The notes under the pieces were generated by a model that had not been told where the DNA came from, did no database searches, and saw nothing but the letters and a program-made list of their open reading frames with translations. This document shows positions 5,325 to 7,896 of a stretch of DNA of 7,896 nucleotides, piece by piece (the stretch's first letter is position 1; the number at the start of each line of letters is the position of its first letter). The DNA is from CAYQDF01 sp964416175 (GTDB lineage Bacteria > Chloroflexota > Anaerolineae > Anaerolineales > UBA4823), in the NCBI GenBank assembly GCA_964416175.1, contig CAYQDF010000137.1:1-7896 (forward strand), given 5' to 3'. A program made the translations under genes and the position numbers.

Positions 5325-6746
5325 ATGTCGGTGAAAATCCGCTTCGGCACCGATGGGTGGCGGGGAGTCATCGCGGAGGACTATACCTTTGCGAGTGTTC
5401 GCCGGTGTGCCCAGGGATTTGCGGAATATCTCCTTTCGAAGGGAAACAAGGATGAATGGGTTGTGGTCGGATACGACAAGCGTTTTCACTCGGAGAATTT
5501 CGCCGCTGCGGTTGCCGAAGTGCTGGCAGCGAACGGCTTGCGGGTCTATCTCACCGATCGGGCCTCCCCAACTCCTGTGATCGCGTATTCGGTCGTTACG
5601 AAGAAGGCAGTGGGCGCCGTCAACATAACGGCCTCCCACAATCCTCCCACCGACAACGGGTTTAAAGTCCGCGACCGTCATGGCGGTGCGATCGACCCGG
5701 ATGGGCTTCGCGAGATCGAGGATAGAATTCCTTCAAGCGTTGAAGGAGTCAGGCGGGGGGAATTCCGCGAGTTTATCACAAATGGAAGAATCGAGTATTT
5801 CGATCCCAATCCGGCGTACATCGAACAAATCCAGCGGCTGGTCGACCTCGATGCGATCCGGCAGGCAGGGTTATCGGTGCTGGTCGACCCGATGTGGGGA
5901 AATGGCGCTGGCTGGTTTTCCCAGCTTTTAGGAGGCGGCGCAACGAAAGTCTCCGAGATCCATAATACCAGGAATCCAATTTTCCCTGAAATGACCAGGC
6001 CAGAACCTATCCCACCGAATGTGGACGCCGGATTGCGGGAAACGGTTCGGCGGAAGGCGGATGTCCTGATTATCACAGACGGCGATGCTGATCGGGTGGG
6101 GATCGGAAATGAAAAGGGTGAATTCATCGACCAGCTGCGCGTCTACGGACTACTGGCTTATTACTTACTCGAAATCCGGGGAGAGAGAGGACCGATCGTT
6201 AAGACGCTGTCGACCACGAACATGCTGAATAAATTAGGTGCAGCGTACAGCGTCCCTGTGATCGAGACTGGTGTAGGTTTCAAATACGTCGCCCCGGCAA
6301 TGTTAAAGCACAACGCCTTGATCGGAGGGGAAGAATCCGGAGGATACGCTTTCAGAGGGCACGTTCCGGAAAGAGATGGCATCCTGGCCGGGTTATACAT
6401 CCTGGACATGATGGTGAGACTCGGGAAAAACCCTTCTGAGTTGATCAACCTGTTATTTGAAAAAGTCGGACCGCATTACTACGATCGGATCGACAGCCGA
6501 TTCGATGGCGATGCGCAGGATCGCCGGCAGATGATATTGAACGCAAACCCAAAGACCATTGGCGGTTTCCCGGTCTTTGGCCTGGACACGACGGATGGTT
6601 TTAAATTCAACCTTGGCGAGAACGGCTGGTTATTGATTCGATTCTCAGGGACTGAACCGATCATCCGGGTATATACAGAGACCACGGACCCCAACCGTGT
6701 TTCAGCCATCCTCGAGGATGGTTTGCGCATAGCTGGTTTAAAATAA
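5325..6746 (+). CDS. Alpha-D-phosphohexomutase (phosphoglucomutase/phosphomannomutase)
   Basis: The enzyme moves phosphate between C1 and C6 of hexose phosphates through a phosphoserine, supplying glucose-1-P or mannose-1-P for sugar nucleotides in the cytoplasm. It has 473 residues with all four domain signatures: the N-terminal IRFGTDGWRG (5-14), the catalytic loop TASHNPP with phosphoserine Ser104 (102-108), the Mg-binding loop DGDADR (252-257), the sugar-recognition loop GEESGG (335-340) and the phosphate-binding RFSGTEPIIR (439-448). GEESGG is the phosphogluco/phosphomannomutase style of loop and argues against GlmM-type glucosamine mutase, but glucose versus mannose preference cannot be settled by eye. 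The start follows a GGAGG site. It is the first gene of the rightward operon; tatD begins directly after its TAA. It plausibly feeds sugar donors to glycosyltransferases such as the one in the opposite operon. Confidence 0.93.
   Translation: MSVKIRFGTDGWRGVIAEDYTFASVRRCAQGFAEYLLSKGNKDEWVVVGYDKRFHSENFAAAVAEVLAANGLRVYLTDRASPTPVIAYSVVTKKAVGAVNITASHNPPTDNGFKVRDRHGGAIDPDGLREIEDRIPSSVEGVRRGEFREFITNGRIEYFDPNPAYIEQIQRLVDLDAIRQAGLSVLVDPMWGNGAGWFSQLLGGGATKVSEIHNTRNPIFPEMTRPEPIPPNVDAGLRETVRRKADVLIITDGDADRVGIGNEKGEFIDQLRVYGLLAYYLLEIRGERGPIVKTLSTTNMLNKLGAAYSVPVIETGVGFKYVAPAMLKHNALIGGEESGGYAFRGHVPERDGILAGLYILDMMVRLGKNPSELINLLFEKVGPHYYDRIDSRFDGDAQDRRQMILNANPKTIGGFPVFGLDTTDGFKFNLGENGWLLIRFSGTEPIIRVYTETTDPNRVSAILEDGLRIAGLK
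5727..5749. repeat. Inverted repeat with GCG loop inside the phosphohexomutase gene
   Basis: TCCTTCAA (5729-5736) and TTGAAGGA (5740-5747) are exact reverse complements around a GCG loop. A further T-G wobble and an A-T pair extend the stem to ten pairs in RNA. It codes for I-P-S-S-V-E-G in a surface region, has no U-tract, and is not a terminator. Function unknown; chance is possible. Confidence 0.7.
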
Positions 6747-7538
6747 GTGCTGGTCGATACACATTGTCACCTGGATTTCGACAGTTTCGACCATGACCGG
6801 GAGCAGACGGTCCAGCGCGCCCGTGAGGCTGGAGTGACTCGAATCTTAAATCCCGGGATTGATCTGGCGTCCAGCCAGTCTGCAATCCGGCTAACCAGAA
6901 CCTTTCACGAAGTATATGCTGCTGTTGGGGTTCATCCCAACGAAGCAAACACCTGGGATTCCGGATCCAGGGACCAGTTGAAAGCGATGGCTGCAGAACC
7001 TAAGGTCGTCGCAATTGGAGAGATCGGTCTTGATTATTACCGGGATAGGGCCCCGCGGGAACTTCAGAAGCGGGTGTTCCGTGAGCAGCTGTCCCTCGCA
7101 GGAGAAACCGGACTGCCGGTAGTGATTCACAATCGGGAAGCGACGGAGGATGTGCTTGAGATTCTGTCTGAGTGGCATGAGCGCCTATCCGCAGAGCAGT
7201 CGGTCCTTGCCAGCCGGCCGGGAGTCCTCCACTCTTTCTCAGGAAATCTTGCCGCGGCTGCCCTTGCGACCCGCTTGAATTTTAGACTCGGGATAACTGG
7301 ACCTGTGACGTTCAAGAATGCGGCAGAGCTACAGAAGGTCGTTCTCCATTCGAATCCGGAAAGCCTGTTGATCGAGACCGATGCGCCGTTCCTCGCCCCG
7401 GTTCCGAAACGCGGGGAACGAAACGAACCAGCCAATGTCTCATTGATCGTGGAGAAAATTGCAGAACTCCGCAGAACAACAATAAATGAGATTGCCTCGG
7501 TCACATCAACAAACGCCCGCCGGCTCTTTCAATGGTGA
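6747..7538 (+). CDS. tatD: TatD family metal-dependent hydrolase (deoxyribonuclease-like)
   Basis: The product is 263 residues, the usual size of this TIM-barrel family, which includes cytoplasmic 3'-5' exonucleases and AP endonucleases acting on damaged DNA or RNA. Metal ligands are all visible: His6 and His8 in DTHCHLD, Glu92 in GEIGLDY, His128 in VVIHNRE, His162 in LHSFSG and Asp212 in ETDAPFLAP. The family ending KRGERNEPANV (221-231) is also present. The start is GTG at 6747, immediately after the TAA of the phosphohexomutase with no Shine-Dalgarno; it gives the canonical MLVDTHCHLDF N-terminus, so coupled translation is likely. Its stop shares one base with the ATG of the next gene. Precise substrate is unknown. 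TatD plus the SRAP protein in the other operon are the two nucleic-acid upkeep genes here. Confidence 0.94.
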   Translation: MLVDTHCHLDFDSFDHDREQTVQRAREAGVTRILNPGIDLASSQSAIRLTRTFHEVYAAVGVHPNEANTWDSGSRDQLKAMAAEPKVVAIGEIGLDYYRDRAPRELQKRVFREQLSLAGETGLPVVIHNREATEDVLEILSEWHERLSAEQSVLASRPGVLHSFSGNLAAAALATRLNFRLGITGPVTFKNAAELQKVVLHSNPESLLIETDAPFLAPVPKRGERNEPANVSLIVEKIAELRRTTINEIASVTSTNARRLFQW

Positions 7539-7896
7539 TGGATAACTTGTCCTCAGTTACTTTCTTTACTCCAGTCCAGGAAAGGATTCGACTGGTGGAA
7601 GCGCGCATGCGCTCAGTGACAAACGGTCACCACCCTGACCTGGTCGCAGCTCTGGACCATTTGCTCTCTTCGGGCGGGAAACGCGTCCGTCCCGCAGTGG
7701 CGCTCTTGACCGGTGAAATGCTCGGAGCGGAACCGGAGAAGCTTATCACCCTTTCAGCTGCGATTGAACTGCTTCACACAGCTACCCTGGTCCACGACGA
7801 CCTGATCGACGGCGCTTATCTGCGCCGGGGAATCCCAACTTTGAATTCGCAATGGACGCCGGCTGCCACCGTGCTGACCGGTGATTACATTTTCGC
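7538..7896 (+). CDS. Trans-polyprenyl diphosphate synthase, N-terminal part (3' end beyond window)
   Basis: Starting at the ATG that overlaps the tatD stop (TGATG, one shared base), the frame stays open to the window end, giving 119 complete codons. It reads SGGKRVRPAVALLTGE (45-60), the IPP-binding region with Lys48, Arg49 and Arg51, then ELLHTATLVHDDLID (77-91) containing the first aspartate-rich motif D87-D88-L-I-D91, followed by LRRGIPTLN (95-103) and LTGDYIFA (113-120). This is the GGPP/octaprenyl/heptaprenyl synthase family (IspA/IspB-like), which condenses IPP onto an allylic diphosphate to make trans chains for quinones or other isoprenoids. Chain length depends partly on the residues before DDxxD; the second aspartate-rich motif lies outside the window, so the product cannot be fixed. 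It is third in the rightward operon. Confidence 0.93.
   Translation, partial: MDNLSSVTFFTPVQERIRLVEARMRSVTNGHHPDLVAALDHLLSSGGKRVRPAVALLTGEMLGAEPEKLITLSAAIELLHTATLVHDDLIDGAYLRRGIPTLNSQWTPAATVLTGDYIF

Noticed and set aside
7603..7630. Palindrome GCGCATGCGC and the nearby GTGAC/GTCAC inverted repeat early in the polyprenyl synthase gene
   Set aside because: Short arms inside a clear coding sequence, explained by codon use; no terminator or operator context.
1..7896. tRNA, rRNA, CRISPR array, insertion sequence, toxin-antitoxin, phage or defence genes
   Set aside because: No cloverleaf-like segment, regularly spaced repeat, transposase, integrase or defence motif was seen; almost all bases are inside housekeeping-type genes.

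Overview
The window looks like ordinary bacterial chromosome from a free-living organism, of mid-50s G+C by eye. The protein style fits an uncultured Chloroflexota (Anaerolineae-like) bacterium. That placement is an inference from how the MnmA, glycosyltransferase and polyprenyl synthase sequences read, not from a marker gene. A run of exactly ten Ns (2511-2520) suggests a draft or metagenome scaffold.

There are eight protein genes in two divergent blocks that face away from a short A+T-rich region at about 5194-5324. The leftward (minus) block, read from the centre outward, is a PLP cysteine desulfurase (IscS/NifS type), the tRNA 2-thiouridylase MnmA, an SRAP-domain abasic-site shielding protein (interrupted by the N gap), a GT4-type glycosyltransferase, and a YihY/BrkB-family membrane protein that runs off the left edge. 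The rightward (plus) block is an alpha-D-phosphohexomutase, a TatD-family metal hydrolase, and the N-terminal part of a trans-polyprenyl diphosphate synthase that runs off the right edge. Spacings are tight: ATGA or TGATG overlaps, directly adjacent stop and start codons, or gaps of 10-21 bases. Each block is therefore probably one transcript.

The clearest functional pair is cysteine desulfurase plus MnmA. The first makes persulfide sulfur and the second uses it to thiolate U34 of tRNA; no Tus relay or IscU gene is visible here. A second loose theme is envelope building: the phosphohexomutase (sugar phosphates), polyprenyl synthase (possible carrier lipid or quinone tail), glycosyltransferase and BrkB membrane protein. 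SRAP and TatD are DNA or nucleic-acid maintenance genes carried in the same operons.

The central region holds one good promoter for each direction and a 17-bp imperfect palindrome lying in the -35/-10 spacer of the rightward promoter, which is the best candidate regulatory site. I see no tRNA, rRNA, CRISPR array, insertion sequence, prophage gene or convincing terminator. I found no evidence of an undescribed multi-gene system; the findings are small-scale and are scored accordingly.
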